Shown here one piece after another: positions 16,623-26,226 of a DNA stretch of 64,000 nucleotides. The DNA is from Marisediminitalea oceani (lineage in GTDB: Bacteria > Pseudomonadota > Gammaproteobacteria > Enterobacterales > Alteromonadaceae). Numbering within the stretch: the first letter of the stretch is position 1; each line of letters starts with the position of its first letter. Where the stretch lies: NCBI RefSeq assembly GCF_003731635.1, contig NZ_RCUA01000005.1, positions 42,762 to 106,761 of the forward strand, in the 5' to 3' direction. The notes beneath the pieces were generated by a model, which worked only from the letters and a program-made list of their open reading frames with translations, made no database searches and was not told the origin of the DNA. Position numbers and translations under genes: made by a program.

Positions 16623-17573
16623 TTAAAACGGCTGCTGACTACTTTGAAAAGTCTGGCGGTATTTCGTCGGTGATACCGACAGATATTTATTAAAATTGTG
16701 TCTTAGGGTTACAGCATTATCAAAGCCTGCTCTCCCGGCAATTTGTTCTACGGAGAGGTGAGTGGTTTCCAGCAGTTGCCGGGCTACCTCAAGCTTGCGT
16801 TCGCACAGCCATTGATGGGGGGTCATATTAAAGTGGCGAATAAAATGGCGATCCAGAGTGCGTCGGGTCATGTTGGCCTTAGCTGCCATCTGCTCCACGG
16901 TTAATCCAGACCCACTATGTTTTACCGCCCAGTCGAGTACTTTTGCCAGCGCAGCGTTCACCGGCGCCAGCGGTTTCTGTACAAATTGCGACTGGCCGCC
17001 GTCGCGGTGTGCAGGTAGCACCAGGCGTCTTGCCACCGCATTGGCATATTCATAACCAAAATCATCTCGAATAACCGCTATTCCCAGGTCAATGGCAGCG
17101 GCACTGCCTGCCGAGCAGCCAATCCGGCCGTCGTACCAGTACAAACTGTCATCCCGGTAGGTGATATGTGGAAAGCGTTGCTTAAATTGTTCGGCATAGC
17201 GCCAGTGTGTAATCGCCGTGCGTTGATTGAGCAGGCCGAGTGCCGCTAGTAAAAATGAGCCGGAGCAAAAGCTGATAATCCGGCCCCCCTGATCATAATG
17301 ACGACGCACTTCACTGGCTAACAGCGGGTCGATACGCTCAACGTCCACCGGAAAACTGGGGATCACCAGCAGATGAGTGGCCGGGAGTTGCTCAACCGCA
17401 GGGCACTGAAAGGCCGTATTGCCTAAACCTTGCAGTGTTTGCCTGCCCAGTGTCACGGTTTTGGTCTGATACCAGTCTTTAAACTCCGGTCGGGGGAGGG
17501 CAAATAGCTCAGTGGCGCAGCCAAGTTCAAACAACGACAGCGTTTCACAAAGCAAAATGGTGACTTTTATCAT
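16623..17573 (-). CDS. GlxA-type AraC family regulator with DJ-1/PfpI domain
   Basis: A 316-residue regulator from ATG 17573 (a GTG at 17585 would add four residues). The N-terminal DJ-1/PfpI (class I amidotransferase-like) domain covers about 1-170, with the nucleophile-elbow cysteine in ISFCSGSFLLAALG. The C-terminal AraC domain has two helix-turn-helices (TRRTLDRHFIRHF and VEQIAGRAGFDNAVTLRHNF). Members such as GlxA and CdhR sense small metabolites. It is divergent from the rhodanese-GNAT pair, with about 120 bp between, which is a plausible target. Confidence 0.88.
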   Translation of the reverse strand: MIKVTILLCETLSLFELGCATELFALPRPEFKDWYQTKTVTLGRQTLQGLGNTAFQCPAVEQLPATHLLVIPSFPVDVERIDPLLASEVRRHYDQGGRIISFCSGSFLLAALGLLNQRTAITHWRYAEQFKQRFPHITYRDDSLYWYDGRIGCSAGSAAAIDLGIAVIRDDFGYEYANAVARRLVLPAHRDGGQSQFVQKPLAPVNAALAKVLDWAVKHSGSGLTVEQMAAKANMTRRTLDRHFIRHFNMTPHQWLCERKLEVARQLLETTHLSVEQIAGRAGFDNAVTLRHNFNKYLSVSPTKYRQTFQSSQQPF

Positions 17574-17694
17574 AGGGACCCGCACTTATAACGACTAATT
17601 TGTCTAAATATTATCGATAGTGGTAATTTTAGACAGTTTTGGCGAGGCGATCCAGCAGTGATAATTAACTTTCAATTCATCAGGGAGTTTTATT

Positions 17695-18093
17695 ATGCCA
17701 TCTACTGTTATTCGCCCCAGACCTGCTGCCAGTGAGGAAGCCTTAGCCCATTTTCAGCGATTACTGAAATTTGAAACTGACTGTTGGGATGTCCACTATG
17801 CGCTGCACAACGATCTGACCGATTTTGTCTTGCTTGATGTACGCGCAGTGGAAGTGGCCCGGCAAGGCTACATTGAGGGAGCTACATTTTTGCCCCATGG
17901 GCAGATAAACGAAGAGACATTATCTGACTATCCCGCAGAAACCGTATTTGTGGTGTATTGCGCGGGGCCACATTGCAACGCTACCGAAAAAGCGGCTATC
18001 AGGCTGGCGCGCCTGGGCTGGCCGGTGAAGAAAATGATTGGCGGGGTTACCGGCTGGCTGGATGAAGGTTTTGAGTTAATCAGTGATGAATGA
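17695..18093 (+). CDS. Rhodanese-like domain protein
   Basis: A 132-residue single rhodanese domain. The active-site loop reads CAGPHCN, with the first Cys in the catalytic position (VVYCAGPHCNA), consistent with sulfurtransferase or persulfide handling in the cytoplasm. A short N-terminal helix (about 1-40) precedes the domain. It overlaps the GNAT gene by 8 bp and is divergent from the GlxA-type regulator. Confidence 0.85.
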   Translation: MPSTVIRPRPAASEEALAHFQRLLKFETDCWDVHYALHNDLTDFVLLDVRAVEVARQGYIEGATFLPHGQINEETLSDYPAETVFVVYCAGPHCNATEKAAIRLARLGWPVKKMIGGVTGWLDEGFELISDE

Positions 18094-18553
18094 GCTGCTG
18101 GTAAGAGAAGCCACAGTTCATGGTATTGATAGCGTACTGCCATTAATGCAAGGGCTGGCGGCTTTTGAAGGCTATAGCGAGCAGTTTAAAGTGAACCGTA
18201 ATAGCCTCGGGCAGTTGATTGAGCATAATTCTCAAGCCGGTGTACTGGTGGCTGCCGAAGATTCTGGTGAAGAGCCTTATTATGTAGCGGGCATGTTGGT
18301 TTACTTTTATCAGCCTTTTACTTACGACCTTCAGCCGTGGATGGTGATCAAAGAGTTGTTTGTTGCTGCCGAGTGCAGGGGGCGGGGCGTTGGTGAAGCA
18401 TTATTTAACGCAGCCCGGGCGCACTGTATAGCTCGAGGCGGTAGCAAAATGAAATGGGAAGTATTAGCCGACAACCAGTCTGCTCAGCGGTTTTATAAAC
18501 GGCTGGGCGGGCAGACAGAAAGTCGGTGGCAAATCATGTCGCTAGAGCTTTGA
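18086..18553 (+). CDS. GNAT family N-acetyltransferase
   Basis: A 155-residue GNAT acetyltransferase. The acetyl-CoA pyrophosphate loop is seen as CRGRGVGEALF (about residue 98-108), followed by the family's typical ADNQSAQRFYKRLGG. The start at 18086 is used; GTG at 18083 is possible. It overlaps the rhodanese gene by 8 bp, so the two are cotranslated. The substrate, a small amine or a protein, cannot be told. Confidence 0.88.
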   Translation: MNELLVREATVHGIDSVLPLMQGLAAFEGYSEQFKVNRNSLGQLIEHNSQAGVLVAAEDSGEEPYYVAGMLVYFYQPFTYDLQPWMVIKELFVAAECRGRGVGEALFNAARAHCIARGGSKMKWEVLADNQSAQRFYKRLGGQTESRWQIMSLEL

Positions 18554-18588
18554 CGGCTTGCAGCACGTTTAACCATCTGCCGGTGTCT

Positions 18589-18972
18589 CTATACCCGGGT
18601 GCTCCGGCAGACATGTGGTTCGCCGTTGCTGTTGGCATAAATCACTTTTTTATTACTGACCATAAATATCACCCGTTTGCTGACTTCAAAGTTTTTAAAG
18701 TCGCCACATGTGCCGGTCAGTATGGTGTTGTTGCTGAGTCTGAAATAATAGGTATATTCACCGCTGCCTGACAACAGTGAATAAGAAAGTGCTTTATCCT
18801 CACCGTCCTGGAGTTGACCAAACGACAACTCGCCATTGTTCAGGCCAATGTTGCCCTCAACGATTTCGCTGTCAGAGCTGTTCAGCAAACTGACACTCGG
18901 CGAAGTGACAACATAAATCTGATAGAGAATAATGGCGATTGCAACTACGAAGCTGAGTGCTTTTAAAGGCAT
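18589..18972 (-). CDS. Hypothetical exported or membrane-anchored protein
   Basis: A 127-residue protein with one N-terminal hydrophobic segment (about 5-24) and a polar extracytoplasmic remainder rich in Ser, Gly and Asn, with two cysteines (TGTCGDF and HVCRS) that could form a disulfide. ATG 18972 follows GGGGG and is preferred to GTG 18978. No family is recognised. Its stop lies 36 bp from the convergent GNAT stop. Confidence 0.6.
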   Translation of the reverse strand: MPLKALSFVVAIAIILYQIYVVTSPSVSLLNSSDSEIVEGNIGLNNGELSFGQLQDGEDKALSYSLLSGSGEYTYYFRLSNNTILTGTCGDFKNFEVSKRVIFMVSNKKVIYANSNGEPHVCRSTRV

Positions 18973-19204
18973 AGCCACCCCCGGTCAGGTTGACAGGAGC
19001 AGAATGAAGAAAAGTGATGATTTGCCATGTTTTCAATCCGTGAAATCTGGTGAATAAATCTTGTAAATCAGGTAACGAAAATCCGTGTTACTTCAATAAT
19101 ATTGCAGTGATTGCCGCATAAAGCAAGTAACCCCGACTACTCAGGCTAACACATCCGGCCTCCTTGCCGTTAGGATGTGCTCTGCAATACAGACTGTAAA
19201 TCTG

Positions 19205-20581
19205 TTATGCGCCTTGTTGGTAGCTCTGCCAGGCCTGCATTGATCCAATGAAAACATCCACGTTATCAAAACCCTGGGCCAACAGATAACTGGCTGCTAC
19301 GGTAGCGCGCTTACCGCTGCCACAGGCCAGCGTATAGTGGCGGGATTTATCCAGCTGGTGGTGCATTTCCGGCAGATAGCCTAAGTAGATATGCTTAGCC
19401 TGTTTAAATTCGTTATTTTCAACCTCTTCCTGTTTACGAACATCCAGCAGTTGCCAGTTGGCTCGTGGCGCTTTAATGCGCTCATCAACCTTATCTGCGG
19501 TAACGGATTTCACATGCTGACGTTGGTACGCCTCGACAGTATCTGGCTTTGGTACCATGGTCAGGTAACCACTAATTTGTTGATAGCCCATCCGCCACAA
19601 CTGTTCGGCGCTTTCGGTAGCTTGTTGATGGGAATCAGCTACCAGTGCGATAGGGGTGGAATAGTCAAGAAACCAGCCGCCATACGCGCTGAGTAAACCG
19701 CCCGGCAGATTAAGACTACCGGGATAGTGACAGTCGCGAAACTGAGCATGACTTCTCACATCAATGAGTATACCGGGACGTTCGGCGCTTTTCTGCCAGG
19801 CAGGCAGGGCATCCGGCGCCAATTTCTGACAAGCCACTGCCGGTATAGGCGTATCCATCCCGGTAACATTAGACTGCTCCATCTTGCTGAAGTAGGGAGC
19901 AATATAATGGTTCTCTTTTAACTTACGCTCTATAAATGCTTTTTTAGAGGTGCACTGGTAGCCCGGGTTTTGCCGTTTCTCTATCCCTATGGTGGTAAAC
20001 TCACGCGCTGCCATGCCTGAACCACACACCGAGCCGGCGCCGTGAGCGGGGTATACAATAATATCGTCACCCAGGTTGGCCAGCGTTTGCAGGCTGTCAT
20101 AAAGCTGGCCCGCCATTTTTTCCTTTTCCTCAGGGTAAAAGTCCGTGCGGCCAACTTCACTGACAAATAAGGTATCGCCGGTAAATACACCAATGGGCTG
20201 ACCATCCTGTTCGTTGTCGATAGCCAACACACAAATACTGTCTTTGGTATGGCCGGGCGTTGCAATGACCTCGAGTGTCCATTTACCAATCTCAAATTTA
20301 TCGCCATTAACGGTCTTGTGGGCATATTCGATAGGCTCGTCAGCGTCTTTACCATGGTAAATTTCAGCACCGGTCTGGTTGGCCAGAGCTACGGCGCCAG
20401 AGATAAAGTCTTCATTGCGGTGGGTTTCGATAATGGTAGTGATCCGGCACTCATGCTTTCCGGCAAGGGCGAGGTAATGTTGCGTATCTAACTGAGGATC
20501 AATCACACAGGCTTCACCATCACTGCCAATCAGGTAGGAAAGGTGGGCAATGCCCGGTGTTTTAACAGATTCAAAAAACAT
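19205..20581 (-). CDS. MBL-fold persulfide dioxygenase-like protein fused to two rhodaneses
   Basis: A 458-residue fusion. Residues about 1-240 form a metallo-beta-lactamase fold of the ETHE1/persulfide dioxygenase type. Its first motif is THRNEDF rather than HxHxDH, but the three ligands of the mono-iron site are kept (H in ETHRNED, H in TPGHT, D in TGDTLF). Rhodanese 1 (about 260-350) has VADSHQ at the active loop and lacks the Cys; rhodanese 2 (about 365-458) keeps it (C420 in ACGSGKRA). The layout resembles CstB-type proteins that detoxify persulfides. A strong promoter with an overlapping palindrome lies upstream. Start supported by GGAG seven bases before. Confidence 0.85.
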   Translation of the reverse strand: MFFESVKTPGIAHLSYLIGSDGEACVIDPQLDTQHYLALAGKHECRITTIIETHRNEDFISGAVALANQTGAEIYHGKDADEPIEYAHKTVNGDKFEIGKWTLEVIATPGHTKDSICVLAIDNEQDGQPIGVFTGDTLFVSEVGRTDFYPEEKEKMAGQLYDSLQTLANLGDDIIVYPAHGAGSVCGSGMAAREFTTIGIEKRQNPGYQCTSKKAFIERKLKENHYIAPYFSKMEQSNVTGMDTPIPAVACQKLAPDALPAWQKSAERPGILIDVRSHAQFRDCHYPGSLNLPGGLLSAYGGWFLDYSTPIALVADSHQQATESAEQLWRMGYQQISGYLTMVPKPDTVEAYQRQHVKSVTADKVDERIKAPRANWQLLDVRKQEEVENNEFKQAKHIYLGYLPEMHHQLDKSRHYTLACGSGKRATVAASYLLAQGFDNVDVFIGSMQAWQSYQQGA

Positions 20582-20617
20582 AGGTTAACTCCACTTTGGT
20601 GTTGTGCCGCGCACAAC

Positions 20618-20649
20618 GTGAATGTATTCACTTCACCATAAGCTTTCAA
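20618..20649 (-). promoter_or_regulatory. Promoter with palindrome over the -10, for the MBL-rhodanese gene
   Basis: On the minus strand, -35 TTGAAA (20649-20644), a 17-bp spacer and -10 TACATT (20626-20621). The perfect 14-base palindrome GTGAATACATTCAC (20631-20618) covers the -10. A further 7-base inverted repeat, GTTGTGC/GCACAAC (20601-20617), lies just downstream. This suits a repressor, perhaps a sulfide/persulfide-sensing one, but none is encoded nearby. Confidence 0.6.
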
Positions 20650-20770
20650 ATGTCATGCCGAATAAAAAGTTATTTTAAAACAGGGTATTAAAGGTTATCG
20701 CTACAAAAATTTTCAGCAACGAAAGAAATATTCACTTAATCCTATATAAAATTTACATACTGCTGAGGTG

Positions 20771-21397
20771 TCAGCGTGCGCGTCGCAGACGCTGTTTCAG
20801 GTATTGCAGTCTGGGAAGCAAAATCAGCAAGGCGATTACCCAGTAAATCAAAGGTTCCTGCAAGCCGGTTTTGCGTGACCAGCTAAAATGTAACAGGGCC
20901 AGAAAAACAACAAGGTAGATTGTGTTATGCAGGGGTTGCCAGCGTTTGCCAAGACGTTGCCTGACTTTATTAGGCGAGGTAATGGTTAAAGCAGCCAGCA
21001 GTAATAAGGCAACCATGCCTATGGTAATGTACGGCCGTTTAATAATTTCACCCACCACCAACGACCAGTCAAACTGTAACTCAAAGCTGATATATGTCAG
21101 CAGATGGATAGCAGCGTAAACGAACACATAGACGCCCAGCATTCGCCTGAAACGCATTAAAACCGGGGCGGGAAGGTAGCGGGCAGTCGGACTGATAAGC
21201 AGGGTGATCAGTAGCAGGTTTAAGGCGCCGATACCGGTAAAATGAATCAGCGCTTTCACCGGGTCAGCCCCCAGGTTATCGGTGACACCCAGATAAAAAG
21301 TGAAAATCACCCAACCGAGGATCAACAGGTGCAATAACGTTTTGCCCAGCGTGATTTGCCGGGCAGATAATCTTAACGGTTTATTCAGTAACTTCAT
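20771..21397 (-). CDS. MsrQ heme-binding subunit of methionine sulfoxide reductase
   Basis: A 208-residue inner-membrane b-type cytochrome (ferric reductase-like fold) with about five to six spans and histidines in membrane segments (YAAIHLLTYI; KRWQPLHNTIYLVVFLALLH). It passes electrons from quinones or flavin to MsrP in the periplasm for repair of oxidised methionines. The start ATG 21397 lies six bases after the msrP stop; an in-frame TTG at 21400 is an alternative. It is cotranscribed with msrP, the standard arrangement. Confidence 0.93.
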   Translation of the reverse strand: MKLLNKPLRLSARQITLGKTLLHLLILGWVIFTFYLGVTDNLGADPVKALIHFTGIGALNLLLITLLISPTARYLPAPVLMRFRRMLGVYVFVYAAIHLLTYISFELQFDWSLVVGEIIKRPYITIGMVALLLLAALTITSPNKVRQRLGKRWQPLHNTIYLVVFLALLHFSWSRKTGLQEPLIYWVIALLILLPRLQYLKQRLRRAR

Positions 21398-21403
21398 CAA
21401 ATA

Positions 21404-22408
21404 CTAATAGTAGCGGGTGAGATCCATATTGGAATACAACGGGGCGACTTCCTGATAGCCGTTAAACATCTCGGTATCGATACGGTTCTGTGAAAACAGG
21501 CCGCCTTTAGTGATCCGTCGTTCACTGGCCTGACTCCAGCGTGGGTGAGCAACATTCGGGTTCACGTTGGCATAAAAGCCATACTCGTGGGCTGCCAGGC
21601 GATTCCAGGTAGTCGGCGGCTCCTGATCGGTGAGAGTAATGCGCACCACTGATTTAATACTTTTAAAGCCATATTTCCATGGCACTACCAACCGAATTGG
21701 CGCGCCGTTCTGCGGTGGCAGGGTTTTACCATACACGCCAACCGACATCAGGGATAGCGGGTGCATGGCTTCATCCAGACGCAGGCCTTCCACATAAGGG
21801 TAGTCGATACCACCACCCATAAACGGGTTGCGTTGACCCGGCATCTGTTTCGGATCGAACAGGGTTTTAAACGCAACATATTTAGCCGAACCGAGCGGAT
21901 CAGCCAGCTTGAGTAGTTTATTTAATTCAAAACCCAGCCAGGGGATCACCATCGACCAGGCCTCAACGCATCTTAACCGGTACACCCGTTCCTCTAATGG
22001 AAATTTATTGAGGATATCGTCATAGCTCAGGGTAATGGGGTTGCGAACCATACCGTCAATTTTCAGTGACCACGGGTCAACCTGAAAGTCCTGGGCATTT
22101 TCTGCCGGATCGTCTTTACTGGTGCCGAACTCATAAAAGTTGTTGTATGAGGTGACTTTTGCATAAGGCGTCATGGTTTCGTCGGTAGACAGGCTGTCGT
22201 TGCGGGTAAAATCCAGCGGTTTGGCCTTGAATGCTGGCTTGTCATCATCGTCATCAAACCAGCCACGAGCTGTTGCTGAACCGCTTAACAGCGCGCCAGC
22301 ACCAACAAACCCCATGGATTTGAGCAATCTGCGCCGCGATGAGAACACTGATTCGTCGGTAATTTCGTGACTTTTAAAAGTTTGAGATGGTTTAAATCGT
22401 TTAGTCAT
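21404..22408 (-). CDS. MsrP periplasmic methionine sulfoxide reductase, molybdenum subunit
   Basis: A 334-residue molybdopterin enzyme of the sulfite-oxidase fold. The N-terminal twin-arginine signal has [12 protein letters not shown] (about residues 23-34), so it is exported folded to the periplasm. The molybdenum-ligating Cys is C147 in [10 protein letters not shown]. It reduces both diastereomers of protein-bound methionine sulfoxide, with electrons from MsrQ. It is the first gene of the msrPQ pair. Confidence 0.95.
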   Translation of the reverse strand: MTKRFKPSQTFKSHEITDESVFSSRRRLLKSMGFVGAGALLSGSATARGWFDDDDDKPAFKAKPLDFTRNDSLSTDETMTPYAKVTSYNNFYEFGTSKDDPAENAQDFQVDPWSLKIDGMVRNPITLSYDDILNKFPLEERVYRLRCVEAWSMVIPWLGFELNKLLKLADPLGSAKYVAFKTLFDPKQMPGQRNPFMGGGIDYPYVEGLRLDEAMHPLSLMSVGVYGKTLPPQNGAPIRLVVPWKYGFKSIKSVVRITLTDQEPPTTWNRLAAHEYGFYANVNPNVAHPRWSQASERRITKGGLFSQNRIDTEMFNGYQEVAPLYSNMDLTRYY

Positions 22409-22593
22409 AATACCTGATTTGCGAAAACTAATACCTCTGGTTACGTACTAAGACCGCATTAAGCACAAAAAAATTTCATCCCCGCCGGATAGTATTAGTC
22501 GCAGCGCCGGCGGCTCACGCTACCCCCTACAAGTTGGCAAGATATTTGTAACATTGTTGGTTCAATGCCTAAAACCACAGAATATTGACACTT

Positions 22594-22779
22594 ATGAGAT
22601 TACCGACAAAAAGCCTGATCGCTAAAATTGAAGCCTTGTCTGCGCAAATGAATCCTGAGCAATTAAAAGACTTTCTGGATGTGCTGGATTCCATGGCTGT
22701 AATGGTGGAAGACGCCAAAGCAATGCCGACCTCTGCAGAAGCCAGCGAGTTAAACGCGGTAAAACTGGCCCTGCATTAA
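22594..22779 (+). CDS. Small acidic hypothetical protein
   Basis: A 61-residue cytoplasmic protein starting at ATG 22594 (an in-frame TTG nine bases upstream is possible). It is predicted mostly helical and amphipathic (LIAKIEALSAQMNPEQLKDFLDVLDSM), resembling small helical dimerising proteins. The ribosome site is weak. No family is recognised. It is divergent from msrP and convergent with dgt. Confidence 0.55.
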   Translation: MRLPTKSLIAKIEALSAQMNPEQLKDFLDVLDSMAVMVEDAKAMPTSAEASELNAVKLALH

Positions 22780-22846
22780 TATGTAGCCTGCCTCTGCTGC
22801 TGATTGCTTACAGGTAGGCAAGCGTATTAAACATCCGTTCAGGCGT

Positions 22847-24187
22847 TTACAATGACAAAGTATCGAGTACACCACCGCGCTTAGGCACAAACATATTGGA
22901 ATAGAGACGGGCGGCGAATTCGTCGGTCATGCCTGAAATATAATCGGCAATCACGCGGTGACCGTTGCCTTGCTCCTCGGCCTGTAACCAACGACTGCGG
23001 GTGTTTTCCGGTAGCAGGCGGGTGGGATCTGAGCTGAATGCCTCAAAAAGCTCCATCACTACCTGCTGGCCTTTATATTCCAGTAATTGCACTTCAGGTT
23101 TGCGAATGACCTTGCGATATACAAATTGTTTAAACAGGGCCAGGGCTTCACTGTGGTGGTGAGGAAGAACCGCCTGATAACACAACAAGGGGTGAGTAAA
23201 CTGCGGGTTTTCCTCGATGCGGATTGCGGTAATAAAGCAGTTAACCAGTGCGCCAATAGCGTTTTTGCGCTCAAACTGTTCAATGCTGAATAAGCGGTCA
23301 CCGAGTTTACTGATAGCATCAGACAGCCACGACACTTTGAGTTCAATCAACGGCTTTTCCAGCTCTTCACTGAATTCGGCGCGCTTAACCATCCCCATCA
23401 CAATGGCATCTTCCAGATCGTGAATACCATAAGCAATATCGTCGGCCAGCTCCATCACACTGCAATCAAAGGACTTATGACTGGTTTTACCGTGCTTACC
23501 GGCACTTTGATTAAATGCCATAAAAGCGTCGCGTTCTTCTGGTTTTAACGGAGCGAGTAACCAGTCAAACAGATTTTCATCACAGCGAAACAGCCCTTTA
23601 GGCGGGTGCCAGTTTTCGGCTTTCACCTGACGCATGCGTAAATCATCTGCCGGCACAATATCCTGATTGGTCAGCGTATCGATAAAATTGGGGTATTTCA
23701 CCAGGCCCAGAACACTACGACGGCTCAGGTTCATGCCGTGTTCTGCGGTATAGGGCTCCAGCCGGGTAACAATGCGAAACGTCTGGCCATTGCCTTCAAA
23801 TCCGCCGTGCTGGTGCATCATGTAATGCAGTGCTATTTCACCGCCATGGCCAAACGGCGGGTGACCAATGTCATGGGCCAGACAAAGAGTTTCAATTAAA
23901 TAGGGATCGAGACTGACATATTCGGTTAAGCGGGGAAATTTGCCTTGCAGCTGTGCGGTAATGCCGGTGCCAATCTGCGCCGCTTCCAGTGAATGGGTGA
24001 GGCGGGTACGGTAGAAATCACTTAATCCCACCCCCAGTACCTGTGTTTTGGCCTGTAAACGGCGAAAGGCCGCTGAGTGGAGTACCCGCGCTTTATCACG
24101 CTGAAAAGGCGAACGATGATCGCCGTCTCTTGCCTGAGTGCGGGGTAACCGACGTTCGGACCAGATGGATTGCCGATCGGATTGCAT
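22847..24187 (-). CDS. dGTPase family triphosphohydrolase (anti-phage type)
   Basis: A 446-residue HD-domain dNTP triphosphohydrolase. Metal-binding histidines and HD pair are seen in RTRLTHSLEAAQIG and CLAHDIGHPPFGHGGE. The N-terminus (ERRLPRTQARDGDHRSPFQRD) is typical of the class named anti-phage dGTPase in Vibrio and Shewanella relatives. It removes triphosphate from dGTP and may deplete dNTPs during infection, though housekeeping roles are equally possible. It is third in an alaA-yfbR-dgt operon, starting 17 bp after yfbR. Confidence 0.9.
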   Translation of the reverse strand: MQSDRQSIWSERRLPRTQARDGDHRSPFQRDKARVLHSAAFRRLQAKTQVLGVGLSDFYRTRLTHSLEAAQIGTGITAQLQGKFPRLTEYVSLDPYLIETLCLAHDIGHPPFGHGGEIALHYMMHQHGGFEGNGQTFRIVTRLEPYTAEHGMNLSRRSVLGLVKYPNFIDTLTNQDIVPADDLRMRQVKAENWHPPKGLFRCDENLFDWLLAPLKPEERDAFMAFNQSAGKHGKTSHKSFDCSVMELADDIAYGIHDLEDAIVMGMVKRAEFSEELEKPLIELKVSWLSDAISKLGDRLFSIEQFERKNAIGALVNCFITAIRIEENPQFTHPLLCYQAVLPHHHSEALALFKQFVYRKVIRKPEVQLLEYKGQQVVMELFEAFSSDPTRLLPENTRSRWLQAEEQGNGHRVIADYISGMTDEFAARLYSNMFVPKRGGVLDTLSL

Positions 24188-24204
24188 ACAGACTGACTCC
24201 TTTA

Positions 24205-24810
24205 TTACTCGCCGTGATCTTCCTGAGTGATTTCATCCAGACTCAGAGAGAAGCTGGGCACGTACTGTTTTAAAAAATAATCCACTTCGTCTGAATGGTA
24301 GTCTTTGAGCATTTTATCAAGGCGCTTTTTGGCAAGCGTGAACTCACGGTTACCGGCGCTGAGCTCCTCAAGCGTTTTCAGGTAGGCACAAATAACGTCG
24401 GCGGCTTTTACAATAAAGGCTTCGTCTTCGCCGTGTTTGTCACCGCTGATTAATTCGGCGTAATCTTCGCGAAAGGGCTCAGGGGCCATATCGATAAGCT
24501 TCTGCTCGGCGATTTTCTCAATCTTTTTATACTCTTCCTTGATGGCCGGGTTGTAGTACTTAACCGGCGTAGGCAGATCGCCGGTAAGCACTTCAGACAC
24601 ATCATGGAACATCGCCAGGGTGGCAATCCGGTCGGGATTGAGCTGACCATCAAAAAAGCGATTACGAATAAGCGCCAGGGCATGGGCAACCATAGCCACC
24701 TGCAGGCTGTGCTCCTGAACATTTTCAATACGCACATTATGCATCAGCGGCCAGCGGTGAATCAGTTTCATCCTGGCCAGGTGGGCAAAGAAATGGCTGT
24801 TTTCAGCCAT
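24205..24810 (-). CDS. yfbR: 5'-deoxynucleotidase YfbR
   Basis: A 201-residue HD-domain enzyme that removes phosphate from deoxyribonucleoside 5'-monophosphates. All key residues of E. coli YfbR are present at an offset of one: R19-W20, H34 (QEHSLQVA), H69-D70 (MFHDVSE), D78 and D138 (KAADVICAY). Its ATG overlaps the alaA stop codon (TAATG), showing translational coupling, the same gene order as yfbQ-yfbR in E. coli. With the following dGTPase it makes a two-step path from dGTP and other dNTPs towards nucleosides. Confidence 0.95.
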   Translation of the reverse strand: MAENSHFFAHLARMKLIHRWPLMHNVRIENVQEHSLQVAMVAHALALIRNRFFDGQLNPDRIATLAMFHDVSEVLTGDLPTPVKYYNPAIKEEYKKIEKIAEQKLIDMAPEPFREDYAELISGDKHGEDEAFIVKAADVICAYLKTLEELSAGNREFTLAKKRLDKMLKDYHSDEVDYFLKQYVPSFSLSLDEITQEDHGE

Positions 24811-26036
24811 TACTTTTTACCTTTCTGGCGGTAGCCATTAAAGAAGTTTTCAATGCGATCCATGGCCGGGCCTAAAATATCGCTGTGCGGTAAAAATACC
24901 AGACGGAAATAAATGCCTTCGTTTAAGTTGAAGGCACGGCCGTGAACCAGCAGGATTTTTTCGCTGCTGAGCAGGTCGAGGATCATTTGTTCGTCGTTGG
25001 CGATATTAAACTTCTCAGCATCGACCTTAGCAAAACAGTACATGGCGCCATTCGGCGGCACACAGGTGATGCCGTCGATGTCATTCAGACGACGGGCCGC
25101 CAAATCCCGCTGTAATTGCAGTCGGCCGCCGGGTTTGACTAAATCGTTGATGCTCTGATAGCCGCCAAGCGCTGTTTGTATAGCGCTCTGGCAGGGCACG
25201 TTGGCGCACATCCGCATGGATGACAGAATATTCAGCCCTTCAATATAGTGTTTAGCCAGGCGTTTATTACCGGATACCACCAGCCAGCCGGCACGGAAGC
25301 CCGCCACGCGGTAGTTTTTGGATAAACCGCTAAACGTCACAAAAAACACGTCATCGGCCAGTGAGGCTATGCACGTGTGCTTGGCATCGTTATACAGAAT
25401 CTTGTCGTAGATTTCGTCGGAATACACCACCAGCTCATGCTCGCGGGCTAAATCAACAATTTGTTGCAGTAATTCTTTGCTGTACACGGCCCCGGTGGGG
25501 TTATTCGGGTTGATCAGTACGATGGCTTTGGTTTTCTTGGTGATCTTACTTTTGATGTCATCAATATCGGGAAACCAGCCAGCCTGTTCGTCACAGCGGT
25601 AATGCACCGGGGTACCGGAAGATAAGCTTACCGCAGCCGTCCATAGCGGGTAATCCGGGCTGGGTAACAATACTTCGTCGCCCATATTAAGCAGCGCCTG
25701 CATGGCAATCATGATCATTTCACTCACGCCATTACCAATAAACACATCATCAACCTGGATGTTGCGAATGTTCATTTGCTGGTAGTACTGCATTACTGCA
25801 ACACGGGCCGCGTAAATACCGGTAGAGTCAGAATAGCCTTGTGAGGTTGGCAGGTTATGAATGACGTCCTTAAGGATATCGTCGGGGGCATCAAATCCAA
25901 ACGGGGCAGGGTTGCCAATATTCAGTTTGAGAATACGATGGCCTTCATCTTCCATCTTGCGAGCCTGCGCGGCGATCGGACCGCGAATGTCATAACATAC
26001 GTTATCTAACTTGTGCGAACTGTGTACCGGTTTCAT
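24810..26036 (-). CDS. alaA: Alanine-synthesising aminotransferase AlaA
   Basis: A 408-residue class I PLP aminotransferase with the family AlaA/YfbQ length. The Schiff-base lysine is in [18 protein letters not shown], and the PLP-binding stretch [13 protein letters not shown] is present. It makes alanine from pyruvate and glutamate. It is the first gene of the alaA-yfbR-dgt unit; the neighbour yfbR confirms orthology. Confidence 0.93.
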   Translation of the reverse strand: MKPVHSSHKLDNVCYDIRGPIAAQARKMEDEGHRILKLNIGNPAPFGFDAPDDILKDVIHNLPTSQGYSDSTGIYAARVAVMQYYQQMNIRNIQVDDVFIGNGVSEMIMIAMQALLNMGDEVLLPSPDYPLWTAAVSLSSGTPVHYRCDEQAGWFPDIDDIKSKITKKTKAIVLINPNNPTGAVYSKELLQQIVDLAREHELVVYSDEIYDKILYNDAKHTCIASLADDVFFVTFSGLSKNYRVAGFRAGWLVVSGNKRLAKHYIEGLNILSSMRMCANVPCQSAIQTALGGYQSINDLVKPGGRLQLQRDLAARRLNDIDGITCVPPNGAMYCFAKVDAEKFNIANDEQMILDLLSSEKILLVHGRAFNLNEGIYFRLVFLPHSDILGPAMDRIENFFNGYRQKGKK

Positions 26037-26226
26037 CTTAAACTACTTAAATTACGGGGCTTTCAGGGTATCGCATCGGGCTATACGCTGTTAAGCAAAT
26101 TTTGCGCTTTAGCGCAAATATATTGCATAAACTGTTACAAAAACCGACTTGAGACAGTAAAAAGGAAGGGCTATAACTCAAAATAGTGCTTTTAGAGAAT
26201 AAGTTTGCTTTTTGCAGGGTGTCCGC

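Noticed and set aside
19004..19057. 17-residue frame with AGGAG before ATG
   Set aside because: Too short and polar with no conservation evidence; the ribosome-like sequence alone is weak.
19149..19175. CACATCC/GGATGTG hairpin after the MBL-rhodanese gene
   Set aside because: Only 7 bp outer stem with bulge and no T-run, so not called as a terminator.
22408..22499. TAATACCT direct repeat (22408 and 22429) and distant inverted copy near msrP
   Set aside because: The first copy overlaps the msrP start codon and ribosome site, so an operator role is unlikely; may be chance.
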